Shown piece by piece: positions 1-7,922 of a stretch of 38,140 nt of DNA. Positions within the stretch are counted from its first letter, which is position 1; each line of letters starts with the position of its first letter. The notes under the pieces are model-generated. The model ran no database searches. It was given only the letters and a program-made list of their open reading frames with translations, and was not told the origin of the DNA. Source of the stretch: Mucilaginibacter sp. (lineage in GTDB: Bacteria; Bacteroidota; Bacteroidia; Sphingobacteriales; Sphingobacteriaceae); the NCBI RefSeq assembly GCF_028287845.1, contig NZ_JAQBOW010000049.1, forward strand, positions 1 through 38,140, read 5' to 3'. A program made the position numbers and the translations under genes.

Positions 1-269
1 ACAGCCGCGCGTTGATCTGGTTCAACAAGAATAAGCCGGGCGAACAGTTTACCGTGGGTAACCTGTTCTCTTTTATCGGCGAGATCACACTTACTGAACC
101 TCAGGCATTTCAAACCACCATGCAAAAGGATTGGAAAACAAAATATAAATTCGATTCGGATTTTGAGATGAACCGGCCCATTACCCGCCGCGAGTTTGCC
201 ATACTGGCCAACCAGTTTCTTAACCCCTTTGCAAGGGTTGTTGATCTGGATGGGAGAATGGTAAATTAG
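1..269 (+). CDS. 3' end of a possible FAD-dependent oxidoreductase (xanthan-lyase-like), partial
   Basis: The reading frame is open from the left edge (first full codon at base 3) to a TAG stop, so only about 88 C-terminal residues are visible. A TTG at base 12 could be mistaken for a start, but the frame continues upstream of it. The visible part ends with RPITRREFAILANQF, then NPF and VDLDG. This resembles the C-terminal tail of large Bacteroidota FAD-dependent oxidoreductases often labelled xanthan lyase; that assignment is from memory of the family, and no FAD-binding motif lies inside the window. The gene converges on dacB across a repeat-filled gap. I am fairly sure it is coding and only moderately sure of the family. 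Confidence 0.45.
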   Translation, partial: SRALIWFNKNKPGEQFTVGNLFSFIGEITLTEPQAFQTTMQKDWKTKYKFDSDFEMNRPITRREFAILANQFLNPFARVVDLDGRMVN

Positions 270-769
270 GATGGGTTTGCCGGTATAAATATCCACCCTG
301 TCATCCTGAGCATAGCGAAGGATCTTATACGCACGATAAGAATATGAGCTACCTATCAATCATACAAGATCCTTCGCTACGCTCAGATGACAAACTTCGT
401 TTAGTGTCCGTCCGCAAGGGGAGTGAGACAGAATAGATGGGTTTGTCGGTATAAATATCCGCCCTGTCATCCTGAGCATAGCTAAAGATCTTATACGCGC
501 GATAAGAATACGGGCTACCTGTCCATCATACAAGATCCTTCGCTACGCTCAGGATGACAAACTTCGTTTAGTACCCGTCCGCAAGGGGAGTGAGACAGCA
601 TAGATGGGTTTGTCGGTATAAATATCCGCCCTGTCATCCTGAGCATAGCGAAGGATCTTATACGCGCGATAAGAATACGGGCTACCTGTCCATCATACAA
701 GATCCTTCGCTACGCTCAGGATGACAAACTTCGTTTATTGTCCATCCGCAAGGGGAGTGCGACAGTATA
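270..769. repeat. Three tandem ~167-bp units, each a large REP-like palindrome
   Basis: Units begin at 270, 436 and 603 with GATGGGTTTG and end with GCAAGGGGAGTG followed by a GACAG-rich tail. Each holds a long imperfect inverted repeat (300-391, 466-558, 633-725). The left arm reads GTCATCCTGAGCATAGCGAA, the right arm ends TTCGCTACGCTCAGGATGAC, and a short inner hairpin CTTAT...ATAAG lies between them. Unit 1 lacks one G in its right arm and unit 2 has a diverged left arm, so copies 2 and 3 look most alike apart from that. The element gives the spurious peptide HPERSEGS when translated. It fills a convergent gap and may fold as a strong RNA hairpin at the 3' ends of both flanking genes. Confidence 0.9.
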
Positions 770-960
770 GACGGGCGGGTTCAACTAATAATACCACCAA
801 CCTCACCACCGCGTCATCCTATACAAACATAGGATGACGCGCAGGGGTTTGAGTATTTGTTGTCCCGTCCCGTCCCGCTTTCATAGTGGCAAGATAACCG
901 GGACAGGACAAGACAGCGACCAGCCCAATCTTTAATCTTCAATAACCCATCTTCAATAAC
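770..960. other. Rest of the convergent gap: perfect hairpin plus GTCCCG repeats
   Basis: No gene is seen here. It starts with a degenerate fourth repeat start (GACGGGCGGG). A perfect hairpin follows at 811-840 with arms GCGTCATCCTAT and ATAGGATGACGC around a 6-nt loop; its core GTCATCCT is also the outer end of the neighbouring REP arms. Around 861-877 there are three successive GTCCCG units, answered at about 898-915 by CGGGACAGGAC, which could pair with them. The stretch may stop transcription from both sides, though neither hairpin is followed by a clear T-run. Confidence 0.6.
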
Positions 961-2391
961 CTACTTCAACTCATCCAGTACCTTAAACATTTTTTCCTTT
1001 ATACCTCTGCCAGATCCGTTGTAGTTGTTAACGATGATGCTGAAGCATAGCTGACGGGCGTTATGGGTTTGGTAGCCGGTATAGGCCAGGGCGCTGTTGA
1101 TGCTGCCGCTTTTCATGTGCATACCGTTATACAGGGGCAGGCTATCGTAAAAATATTTGAACCATGTTTCGGTTGTTGCCGATTGCAGGATGTGCGCCAT
1201 AGTGAGGGTAGTTACCCGGTTACCCGGCGACAGACCGCTACCGTCGAACACGTTTAGCGTATGCGTATCAATACCTGCTTTGGCGGCCCAGAAATCTTGC
1301 AGCACTTTAACGCCATTATCGGTATTAACGGGCTTGCCTGCCTTATCGGCAACAGCCAGTAAAAGCTGCTCGGCATACAGGTTGATGCTGATATGGTTTT
1401 GCCAGTACAACATACTGGTTAAGTTAGGCGAGTTAATGGTAAGCAGGGTAGTGGCACCCGTAGGTATTGCCTGCCCCTTAGCTGTGAGCGTAGTAAACGA
1501 TTCGGGTATACCGCTTACGGCAATCCCCAGACCCTTTAGTGTATCTACCAGGTGCCAGGCCATGTCATACGCGGGGTCGGGTATGGCGGTGCCTATGGCT
1601 TTTTTGGTTTGATCTACAGCGAAAGTGCCCCTTACATACATTATATTGCTGCCAACAGCGGGCAGGTAAGCATAGGCTTGGTCGCCGGTATGTGGGGCAC
1701 CGTTTAGCAGCTCGCTTTTAAAGGAAAGGTAGGGCATAGACGGCGATGTGCCGGCAATGCCGACAAGGGTATTCACCTCGCCGGTGTGCAGCTTCAGGCT
1801 AAACTGGTTCTCGCCCCAGCAAAGTGCCGAGGTGCCTGCGCCATAATAGGTACCCAGATCCTGCCATATCCACCCATTGGGAATAGACTGGCTGGTGTAA
1901 TAAGAGTTATCGCCAATAACACGACCGTTAACGCGCTTTATGCCTGCCTTTTGCAGGGCGCTAACCATTTGGCTAAGAATATAGGTTTGCTTAGTAGTTT
2001 CCCAGCGCCAGCTGCCCAGGGTAGGGTCGCCATACCCGCGGATGATGACATCGCCGGTAAGTGTGCCATCGGCATCAATAGTACCGCTATAATTAAAGGT
2101 GGTTTTAAACCGGTAATCATTACCCAACGTATTGAGCGCGGTAATACTGGTAATAACTTTCATGGTAGAACCCGGCGCCAAACCCATGTTGGGGTTAGCG
2201 GCAAATACCTGCTCGCCGGTTTTGGCATCAAGCACCGTTAAAGCTACCGAAGCGTACCGGCACTGGCTATCGGCCTGTAATTGGTTAAATGCTGCCTGTA
2301 ACTTTTGCTGTAAAGTGCTTTGTGCACAAACATCTATCGAAATAAATAATAATAAACCGAAACTAAACGGGGCTCTCCACCTGCTCATCAT
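961..2391 (-). CDS. dacB: D-alanyl-D-alanine carboxypeptidase/endopeptidase, PBP4 (peptidase family S13)
   Basis: This is a periplasmic penicillin-binding protein that trims or cleaves peptidoglycan cross-links. The 476-aa product has an N-terminal signal peptide ending near VCAQ (about residue 24). All three catalytic motifs of the family are visible: STMK (S75 nucleophile, K78), SIN (335-337) and KSG (427-429). The long insert between the first two motifs is typical of the S13 family. The start overlaps the 3' end of the upstream amino acid permease gene by 29 bp, so the two are probably co-transcribed and translationally linked. Two adjacent ATG codons exist and the first was used. Identification is secure; the gene name follows E. 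coli usage. Confidence 0.93.
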   Translation of the reverse strand: MMSRWRAPFSFGLLLFISIDVCAQSTLQQKLQAAFNQLQADSQCRYASVALTVLDAKTGEQVFAANPNMGLAPGSTMKVITSITALNTLGNDYRFKTTFNYSGTIDADGTLTGDVIIRGYGDPTLGSWRWETTKQTYILSQMVSALQKAGIKRVNGRVIGDNSYYTSQSIPNGWIWQDLGTYYGAGTSALCWGENQFSLKLHTGEVNTLVGIAGTSPSMPYLSFKSELLNGAPHTGDQAYAYLPAVGSNIMYVRGTFAVDQTKKAIGTAIPDPAYDMAWHLVDTLKGLGIAVSGIPESFTTLTAKGQAIPTGATTLLTINSPNLTSMLYWQNHISINLYAEQLLLAVADKAGKPVNTDNGVKVLQDFWAAKAGIDTHTLNVFDGSGLSPGNRVTTLTMAHILQSATTETWFKYFYDSLPLYNGMHMKSGSINSALAYTGYQTHNARQLCFSIIVNNYNGSGRGIKEKMFKVLDELK

Positions 2392-3811
2392 CTTTAGAAA
2401 AATATTTAGTTATATAATATATAGGTATACCTATTAAAACAATAATTAAACCCGGCCAGGTAAATTGTGGCTTATAAATAATTAACAATACGCAAAAGGC
2501 TAAACCCATAATCATGTAAATGGCGGGTAACACCGGGTAACCAAATGCCTTGTAGGGCCGCTCGGCATTGGGGCGCTTTACACGTAGTATGTAGATGCCT
2601 AAAATGGTAAGCACATAAAATATTACTACTACAAATGATATCATATCCAGCAGGTCGCCGTATTTGCCGCTAAGGCATAGTATACTGGCTACCACACACT
2701 GTATCCATAAACCAAAGCCCGGTACCGCAAATTTATTTAAAGTTCCTGTGCGCTTAAAAAACAAGCCATCCTTAGCCATAGTATAATATACACGTGCCCC
2801 GGCCATTATCAATCCGTTATTACAGCCAAAGGTTGATATCATGATCATCAACGCTATAATAATAGTGCCAATATGCCCAAATATTACCTGCGATGCTGCA
2901 ACCGCTACGCGGTCCTTATTGGCAGTGGCAATCTCGTGCAAAGGTAATACACCGGTATAAACAATGTTAATACTGACGTAAATGAGGGTTACTATCAGCG
3001 TACCTAAAAATAAGCTTAGTCCAATATTGCGCTGCGGGTTTTTCATTTCGCCGGCAATGAAGGTTACGTTATTCCAGGCATCGCTGCTAAAAATAGAACC
3101 TACCATTGACGCGGCAATAGCGCCCAAAGCGGCAGCCATAGTATAAGAGGCCGTACTGCCATCAATATTTAATTTATGGATATCCCAGGCGTTGGCCCAG
3201 TTGGCGTGCCATACATCGCCCTTAAGCATTATCAAACCAAATATTATCAAACCAAATAAACTGGCCAGCTTGGTTAACGTAAAAGTATTTTGAATGATCT
3301 TACCGCTCTTAACACCACGGGTATTGATGTAAGTAAGTAGTATAATTAATACGATAGACACACATTGCGCCGCGCTTATAGTAAAGTGCCACGAACCCAG
3401 CATGGTAGAAAATATAATATTATCCTCGCTAACGGCAGGTATTAAATAGGCTGTAAACTTTGAGAAAGCTACCCCAACCGCGGCTATGGTGCCGGTTTGT
3501 ATTACTGCGAAAAAGCTCCATCCATATAAAAAAGCTATCAATTTATTATAAGCCTCTTTTAAATAAACGTACTGCCCGCCCGCTTTGGGGAACATGGCGC
3601 TCAACTCGCCATAGCTAACGGCAGCGGTTAAGGTCATGAAGCCGGTTATCAGCCAAACTGCTATCAGCCACCCGGATGAGCCTACATTACGTATAATATC
3701 TGCACTCACAATAAAAATCCCCGAGCCTATCATGGAGCCGGCAACTATCATAGTGCCATCTAACAGGCCCAGCGATGCTTTTAATTTGGGTTGACCTTCG
3801 TTTTTAATCAT
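2363..3811 (-). CDS. APC-superfamily amino acid permease (LAT/SteT-like)
   Basis: This is a 482-aa inner membrane protein with about 12 hydrophobic segments, expected to move amino acids by exchange or proton symport. The first membrane helix carries the APC signature GSMIGSGIFI near residue 26. Family features include GELSAMFPKAGGQYVYLKEA and a conserved stretch reading FIAGEMKNPQRNIGLSL. Overall it looks closer to the L-type (LAT/SteT) branch than to the cationic CAT branch found at 7923, but the substrate cannot be read from sequence. The ATG start lies 8 nt from a perfect palindrome that may be an operator. The stop is inside the start region of dacB, suggesting a two-gene operon. Confidence 0.9.
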   Translation of the reverse strand: MIKNEGQPKLKASLGLLDGTMIVAGSMIGSGIFIVSADIIRNVGSSGWLIAVWLITGFMTLTAAVSYGELSAMFPKAGGQYVYLKEAYNKLIAFLYGWSFFAVIQTGTIAAVGVAFSKFTAYLIPAVSEDNIIFSTMLGSWHFTISAAQCVSIVLIILLTYINTRGVKSGKIIQNTFTLTKLASLFGLIIFGLIMLKGDVWHANWANAWDIHKLNIDGSTASYTMAAALGAIAASMVGSIFSSDAWNNVTFIAGEMKNPQRNIGLSLFLGTLIVTLIYVSINIVYTGVLPLHEIATANKDRVAVAASQVIFGHIGTIIIALMIMISTFGCNNGLIMAGARVYYTMAKDGLFFKRTGTLNKFAVPGFGLWIQCVVASILCLSGKYGDLLDMISFVVVIFYVLTILGIYILRVKRPNAERPYKAFGYPVLPAIYMIMGLAFCVLLIIYKPQFTWPGLIIVLIGIPIYYITKYFSKDDEQVESPV

Positions 3812-3819
3812 TTGATATC

Positions 3820-3835
3820 GTTTAGAGTTCTAAAC
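3820..3835 (-). promoter_or_regulatory. Palindromic candidate operator before the amino acid permease
   Basis: GTTTAGAGTTCTAAAC is a palindrome with perfect 7-bp arms and a 2-nt centre, 8 nt upstream of the permease ATG. The position and dyad symmetry fit a repressor or regulator site, or a small hairpin controlling translation. No matching site was seen elsewhere in the window, and the regulator is unknown. Confidence 0.35.
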
Positions 3836-3959
3836 TATTCAAAAAACTTTATAATTGACATGGTATTGTAAAGAAATTAATTTTACTAATTTGCAAATCC
3901 AATTATAAAACTGTGTTGAACAGTAAACAACAAACAAAATATAAACTTTAATAACACAT

Positions 3960-6200
3960 ATGGATTTTTTGAACACTTACTTAATTTATTTAATTCCCGT
4001 TTTTGGTTTAGTAGGGATTGTATTTATGATCATTAAGTCGGCCTGGGTTACTAAACAGGAAACCGGTGATGCTTCAATGAATGAGCTTGCCGGTTATATT
4101 GCTGACGGAGCAATGGCATTTTTACGCGCCGAGTGGAAAATGCTGGGTTACTTTGTTGCTATTGCAGGTATTTTACTGGCTTACTCTGGTACAACGGTAC
4201 ATACATCAAGCCCGGTTATAGCTATTTCATTTATAGTAGGTGCTTTTTTATCGGCATTTGCAGGTTACCTGGGCATGCGTATTGCTACCAAAGCAAACGT
4301 GCGGACTACACAGGCTGCACGTACCAGCTTAGCTAAAGCATTAAAAGTATCGTTTACAGGCGGTACTGTTATGGGTTTGGGCGTAGCTGGTTTAGCTATT
4401 ATAGGTTTAGGTTCGTTATTTATTGTATTCTATACTATTTATGTTAAGAATATTGCCGGTAGTACTGTAAACGGTGTGGATATGGCTAAGGCACTGGATG
4501 TATTAGCCGGATTTTCATTAGGTGCCGAGTCTATCGCGTTATTTGCACGTGTGGGTGGTGGTATTTATACCAAAGCTGCCGACGTAGGCGCCGATTTAGT
4601 GGGTAAAGTAGAAGCAGGTATCCCCGAGGATGATGTGCGTAACCCTGCTACCATTGCTGATAATGTGGGCGATAATGTAGGTGACGTTGCAGGTATGGGT
4701 GCGGATCTGTTCGGATCGTATGTAGCAACTATGCTGGCTACCATGGTATTGGGTCGTGAAATTGTATCGCATGATAATTTTGGCGGTATAGCCCCTATAT
4801 TATTACCAATGGTTATTGCAGGTTTAGGTTTGATATTCTCTATAGTTGGCGCGTCATTCGTTAGAATTAAAAGCGAAACCGACAGTGTGCAAAAAGCATT
4901 AAATATAGGTAACTGGACCTCGATAGTATTAACAGCTATTGCTTCAATATTTTTGGTTAAATGGATGCTGCCTGATGGTAACTTCTTTATGAGCCGCGAT
5001 ATGGATGGCGACGGGGTTATGAAAGAAGGTGCTTTAATATTTACCAAAGATGGCATAATAGGATCTATAATGGTGGGGTTGGTTGTTGGCACGCTAATGT
5101 CAATGATAACAGAATATTATACCGCTATGGGTAAACGCCCGGTATTAGGTATTATCAGGCAATCATCAACGGGCCATGCTACTAACATTATAGCAGGTTT
5201 GGCAGTAGGTATGGAATCTACCGTGTTACCAATTTTAGTATTGGCTTCGGGTATTTATGGCTCCTATCATTTTGCAGGTTTATATGGTGTGGCAATTGCC
5301 GCGGCAGGTATGATGGCTACAACAGCTATGCAATTAGCTATCGACGCATTTGGCCCAATTGCTGATAACGCCGGGGGTATTGCCGAAATGAGCCGCTTGC
5401 CCGAAGAAGTGCGTCATCGTACAGATAATTTAGATGCCGTAGGTAACACTACAGCAGCAACAGGCAAGGGTTTTGCCATCGCTTCGGCAGCATTAACCTC
5501 GCTGGCTTTATTTGCAGCCTTTGTGGGCGTTGCAGGTATTGAGCATATTGATATTTATAAAGCCGATGTATTGGCGGGTTTATTTGTAGGTGGTATGATA
5601 CCTTTTATATTCTCGGCATTATGTATTTCGGCAGTGGGCCGTGCAGCTATGGCGATGGTAGAAGAAGTACGTCGCCAGTTTCGCGAGATACCGGGCATTA
5701 TGGAATACAAAGCTAAGCCTGAATATGAAAAATGCGTAGCCATATCAACCAAAGCTTCTATCCGCGAAATGGTGGCTCCCGGCCTGATAGCGTTGATTAC
5801 CCCTATAATAGTTGGCTTTATATTCGGTCCCGAAGTTTTAGGCGGATTATTAGCCGGTGTAACCGTATCGGGTGTGTTGATGGGTATCTTCCAGAGTAAC
5901 GCAGGCGGCGCATGGGACAACGCTAAAAAATCATTCGAAAAAGGAGTGGATATAAACGGCGAAATGCATTACAAAAAATCAGAACCGCATAAAGCATCTG
6001 TAACAGGCGATACCGTAGGCGATCCGTTTAAAGATACATCTGGCCCGTCAATGAATATATTGATCAAGCTGATGTCGATCGTATCACTGGTTATCGCACC
6101 ACATTTGCACAAAGAGCTTAACCATAGCCCTCGTTTACAAAAAGAAATTCAAAGACGGTCAATGATAATACATGTTACCAAGATAGATAAAAACGTATAA
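3960..6200 (+). CDS. hppA: Membrane-bound ion-translocating pyrophosphatase, K+-dependent type
   Basis: The enzyme hydrolyses pyrophosphate and pumps H+ and/or Na+ across the inner membrane. The 746-aa product has some 15-16 membrane segments. Diagnostic motifs include [11 protein letters not shown] (208-218) and DNVGDNVGD (234-242), which bind Mg-pyrophosphate. The segment [10 protein letters not shown] has Ala499 and Gly502 where K+-independent enzymes have Lys and Thr, so the K+-dependent class is expected. Whether it pumps Na+, H+ or both cannot be settled by eye. The ATG is preceded by a leader of about 65 nt; an imperfect -7-like sequence (CTAATTTG) lies near 3886-3893. The gene is monocistronic and ends in a clear hairpin terminator. 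An extra polar tail follows the last helix. Confidence 0.96.
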   Translation: MDFLNTYLIYLIPVFGLVGIVFMIIKSAWVTKQETGDASMNELAGYIADGAMAFLRAEWKMLGYFVAIAGILLAYSGTTVHTSSPVIAISFIVGAFLSAFAGYLGMRIATKANVRTTQAARTSLAKALKVSFTGGTVMGLGVAGLAIIGLGSLFIVFYTIYVKNIAGSTVNGVDMAKALDVLAGFSLGAESIALFARVGGGIYTKAADVGADLVGKVEAGIPEDDVRNPATIADNVGDNVGDVAGMGADLFGSYVATMLATMVLGREIVSHDNFGGIAPILLPMVIAGLGLIFSIVGASFVRIKSETDSVQKALNIGNWTSIVLTAIASIFLVKWMLPDGNFFMSRDMDGDGVMKEGALIFTKDGIIGSIMVGLVVGTLMSMITEYYTAMGKRPVLGIIRQSSTGHATNIIAGLAVGMESTVLPILVLASGIYGSYHFAGLYGVAIAAAGMMATTAMQLAIDAFGPIADNAGGIAEMSRLPEEVRHRTDNLDAVGNTTAATGKGFAIASAALTSLALFAAFVGVAGIEHIDIYKADVLAGLFVGGMIPFIFSALCISAVGRAAMAMVEEVRRQFREIPGIMEYKAKPEYEKCVAISTKASIREMVAPGLIALITPIIVGFIFGPEVLGGLLAGVTVSGVLMGIFQSNAGGAWDNAKKSFEKGVDINGEMHYKKSEPHKASVTGDTVGDPFKDTSGPSMNILIKLMSIVSLVIAPHLHKELNHSPRLQKEIQRRSMIIHVTKIDKNV

Positions 6201-6220
6201 TAAATAAGTGATTATAATGA

Positions 6221-6250
6221 AGAGGGATGCCGGTATGGTATCCCTCTTTT
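6221..6250 (+). terminator. Rho-independent terminator of hppA
   Basis: An 11-bp stem, AGAGGGATGCC with GGTATCCCTCT (one G-T pair), closes a 5-nt loop and is followed by TTTT. It begins 20 nt after the hppA stop. Confidence 0.85.
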
Positions 6251-6265
6251 GTTGGAGATTAGGTT

Positions 6266-6400
6266 ATGAAGACATCGCCACAAAATCAACCAGAAAAACT
6301 TACAGATAAACAAAAGAAGGAAATTCTTAAACGAGACAAAGTTTTTGTTAGTGATGAAAGGATTAATGTAAATGAACATTATTCAATGCGTTTTTTATAA
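6266..6400 (+). CDS. Possible small 44-aa hypothetical protein
   Basis: An ATG-TAA frame encodes a 44-residue, strongly charged, Lys/Gln-rich peptide with no Cys and no hydrophobic segment (it starts MKTSPQNQPEKL and ends EHYSMRFL). A GGAGATTAGG stretch lies just before the ATG. It follows the hppA terminator, and its last 22 bp overlap the 3' end of the convergent ChaN/EreA-like gene. I do not recognise it. The composition is protein-like, but the length is too short to exclude chance in AT-rich DNA. Confidence 0.3.
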   Translation: MKTSPQNQPEKLTDKQKKEILKRDKVFVSDERINVNEHYSMRFL

Positions 6401-7677
6401 AATTTCATAACTTGATAATCTGCATTTCTATAGACTATGAAATAATTACCTGGAAATAAATAGAGATCAGTTTGCCCGTCTTTTACTGTAAAACATTTTT
6501 GATCTGCTGGAACATCAAACTTTACTATTTTATCATAACTGGTTGTGCCATTATCTCGATAAGCTTGTACCAATTGAAATGGCGCAACGGCCTTGCACTT
6601 TACTAGTTTATAAGCAGTATTTAAAAGCATCAACCCAGGACGTAAGTTTTTCTCATTGTATGAGGGAAATATTACGTTATAATCATATGTTTTATTTTCA
6701 AAAAAATCAAAGTCTTTCTTATCCTGTAGTATATAAGGGGCGTCGACGTTTAATTTACCTGAAATAACATCGAATAATTTTTTGTTGTCAGGGGAATTAG
6801 TATATTGATTGAATGCGATTAAATTTATCGTGACGGGATCAATATTGGATATCTGTTGTAAAATGGATGCCATCGTATGATTTGGGATCCTTTCTTGAAT
6901 ATGACCATAACCTGCTAAAACCACTATTTTAGAATCGGGATCTTTTTTTAAAACGTTGTATATATTCTCTGCCTGTATTGAGTCCCGAGCATCCGGCGTG
7001 TGTTTATAAGAAAAAAAATCAGGTTCATACTTAATAATTTTAAAGCCCAGTTGCTTTGCATACATTATCAAATTAAACATTTGTGGCTCTGATGTGTAAT
7101 AACCCACAGTATAAGCTTTATTCAGTGAATCTATATTGCCATTTAAAGCTTCCAATGCCAAATATTTATATCCATATTTTTTAAAATTTGGTAATAAAGA
7201 GGCAACAAATATTCTGGAAATTGGTATATGGTGAGCCTCATTAAACATAACAACCCTATTGTTTAACGCGTTATTTTTCAAAGTTGATTCAAAATCAACT
7301 AATTTAAATGCAGCCGTATCTTTCAAAATATACTTTGCCCAGTCCTCTTGATTAACAGAATCAGATTTGCTAAATTCAAAAGAAGCTCTTTTCACATCAC
7401 CCACAAAAGAAAACAGAGTAGCAAGGTTTGAATAATAATTTTGAACATCAACACTTTTCAACCTTTCTGTAGATAAACTTAATAGATTTTCCAGCGGCTT
7501 TAAATAGTTGAGAGACCCATCTTTTTGTACGATACTGCTTAAGTTCGAAACAGGAAGAGTGTCTATTGACTTATTATGAGCCTGATCTATGAGGTACTTT
7601 GTGTAATCATTCTGCGAAAAAACGTGTAATGGGACGATTAAACAAAATATGATCCATAAACGATGCTTTAATTCCAT
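6379..7677 (-). CDS. Secreted protein of the ChaN/EreA-like superfamily, function unknown
   Basis: The 432-aa product has a Sec signal peptide (hydrophobic to about residue 20, likely cut after VFSQ). The middle part resembles the fold shared by ChaN haem-binding proteins, erythromycin esterases and TIKI proteases: FNEAHH (145-150), an acidic YLALEAL (172-178), RDSIQAENI (231-239) and IVVLAGYGHIQE (251-262). This is pattern recognition of spaced His/Glu motifs; no substrate can be named. The C-terminal ~120 residues look like a separate beta-rich domain. The gene is clearly more AT-rich by eye than its neighbours, as is the 245-bp gap behind it, which hints at a different origin. A perfect TAnnTTTG box lies 53 nt upstream of the ATG. 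Confidence 0.6.
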   Translation of the reverse strand: MELKHRLWIIFCLIVPLHVFSQNDYTKYLIDQAHNKSIDTLPVSNLSSIVQKDGSLNYLKPLENLLSLSTERLKSVDVQNYYSNLATLFSFVGDVKRASFEFSKSDSVNQEDWAKYILKDTAAFKLVDFESTLKNNALNNRVVMFNEAHHIPISRIFVASLLPNFKKYGYKYLALEALNGNIDSLNKAYTVGYYTSEPQMFNLIMYAKQLGFKIIKYEPDFFSYKHTPDARDSIQAENIYNVLKKDPDSKIVVLAGYGHIQERIPNHTMASILQQISNIDPVTINLIAFNQYTNSPDNKKLFDVISGKLNVDAPYILQDKKDFDFFENKTYDYNVIFPSYNEKNLRPGLMLLNTAYKLVKCKAVAPFQLVQAYRDNGTTSYDKIVKFDVPADQKCFTVKDGQTDLYLFPGNYFIVYRNADYQVMKFYKKRIE

Positions 7678-7730
7678 GTATTAAAATAAGGGTCGTAAGA
7701 AGATTTGAAGACTTTTGATTGATATCATGA

Positions 7731-7738
7731 CAAAAGTA
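7731..7738 (-). promoter_or_regulatory. Candidate -7 promoter box for the ChaN/EreA-like gene
   Basis: TACTTTTG on the minus strand matches the Bacteroidota -7 consensus TAnnTTTG. It lies 53 nt upstream of the start codon. No TTG is found at the usual -33 distance, so support is partial. Confidence 0.4.
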
Positions 7739-7884
7739 CTGCAATGTGTAAATATATATCTGAATTGACAATCCTTTTTAAAGATATTTCTTCAACTTGA
7801 AAGACACTATATAATTCTATAAATCCTTTGTTCAAAGCATTTTAACCATAATATCGTCTCATTATTTTTTTCGGAAAAATTAAC

Positions 7885-7892
7885 TATGTTTG
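7885..7892 (+). promoter_or_regulatory. Candidate -7 promoter box for the cationic amino acid permease
   Basis: TATGTTTG matches TAnnTTTG and lies 30 nt before the chosen ATG. Its position argues against a TTG start at 7890, which would fall inside the box. No clear -33 TTG is present. Confidence 0.4.
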
Positions 7893-7922
7893 GGAATAAG
7901 ATTAACTGATTTTAAAAAACAT

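Noticed and set aside
515..700. 61-aa minus-strand frame containing HPERSEGS
   Set aside because: It is translation of the REP-like palindrome; the same peptide arises wherever this repeat occurs and it is not a gene.
270..769. CRISPR array
   Set aside because: The repeated unit is ~167 bp with no short repeat/variable spacer alternation and no cas genes; it is a tandem palindromic repeat.
4565..5920. Long minus-strand frames opposite hppA
   Set aside because: They are shadows of the strongly supported hppA coding frame with no family features.
7890..7922. TTG start giving the cationic permease 11 extra residues
   Set aside because: The TTG is inside a TAnnTTTG promoter box and the ATG at 7923 fits the family.
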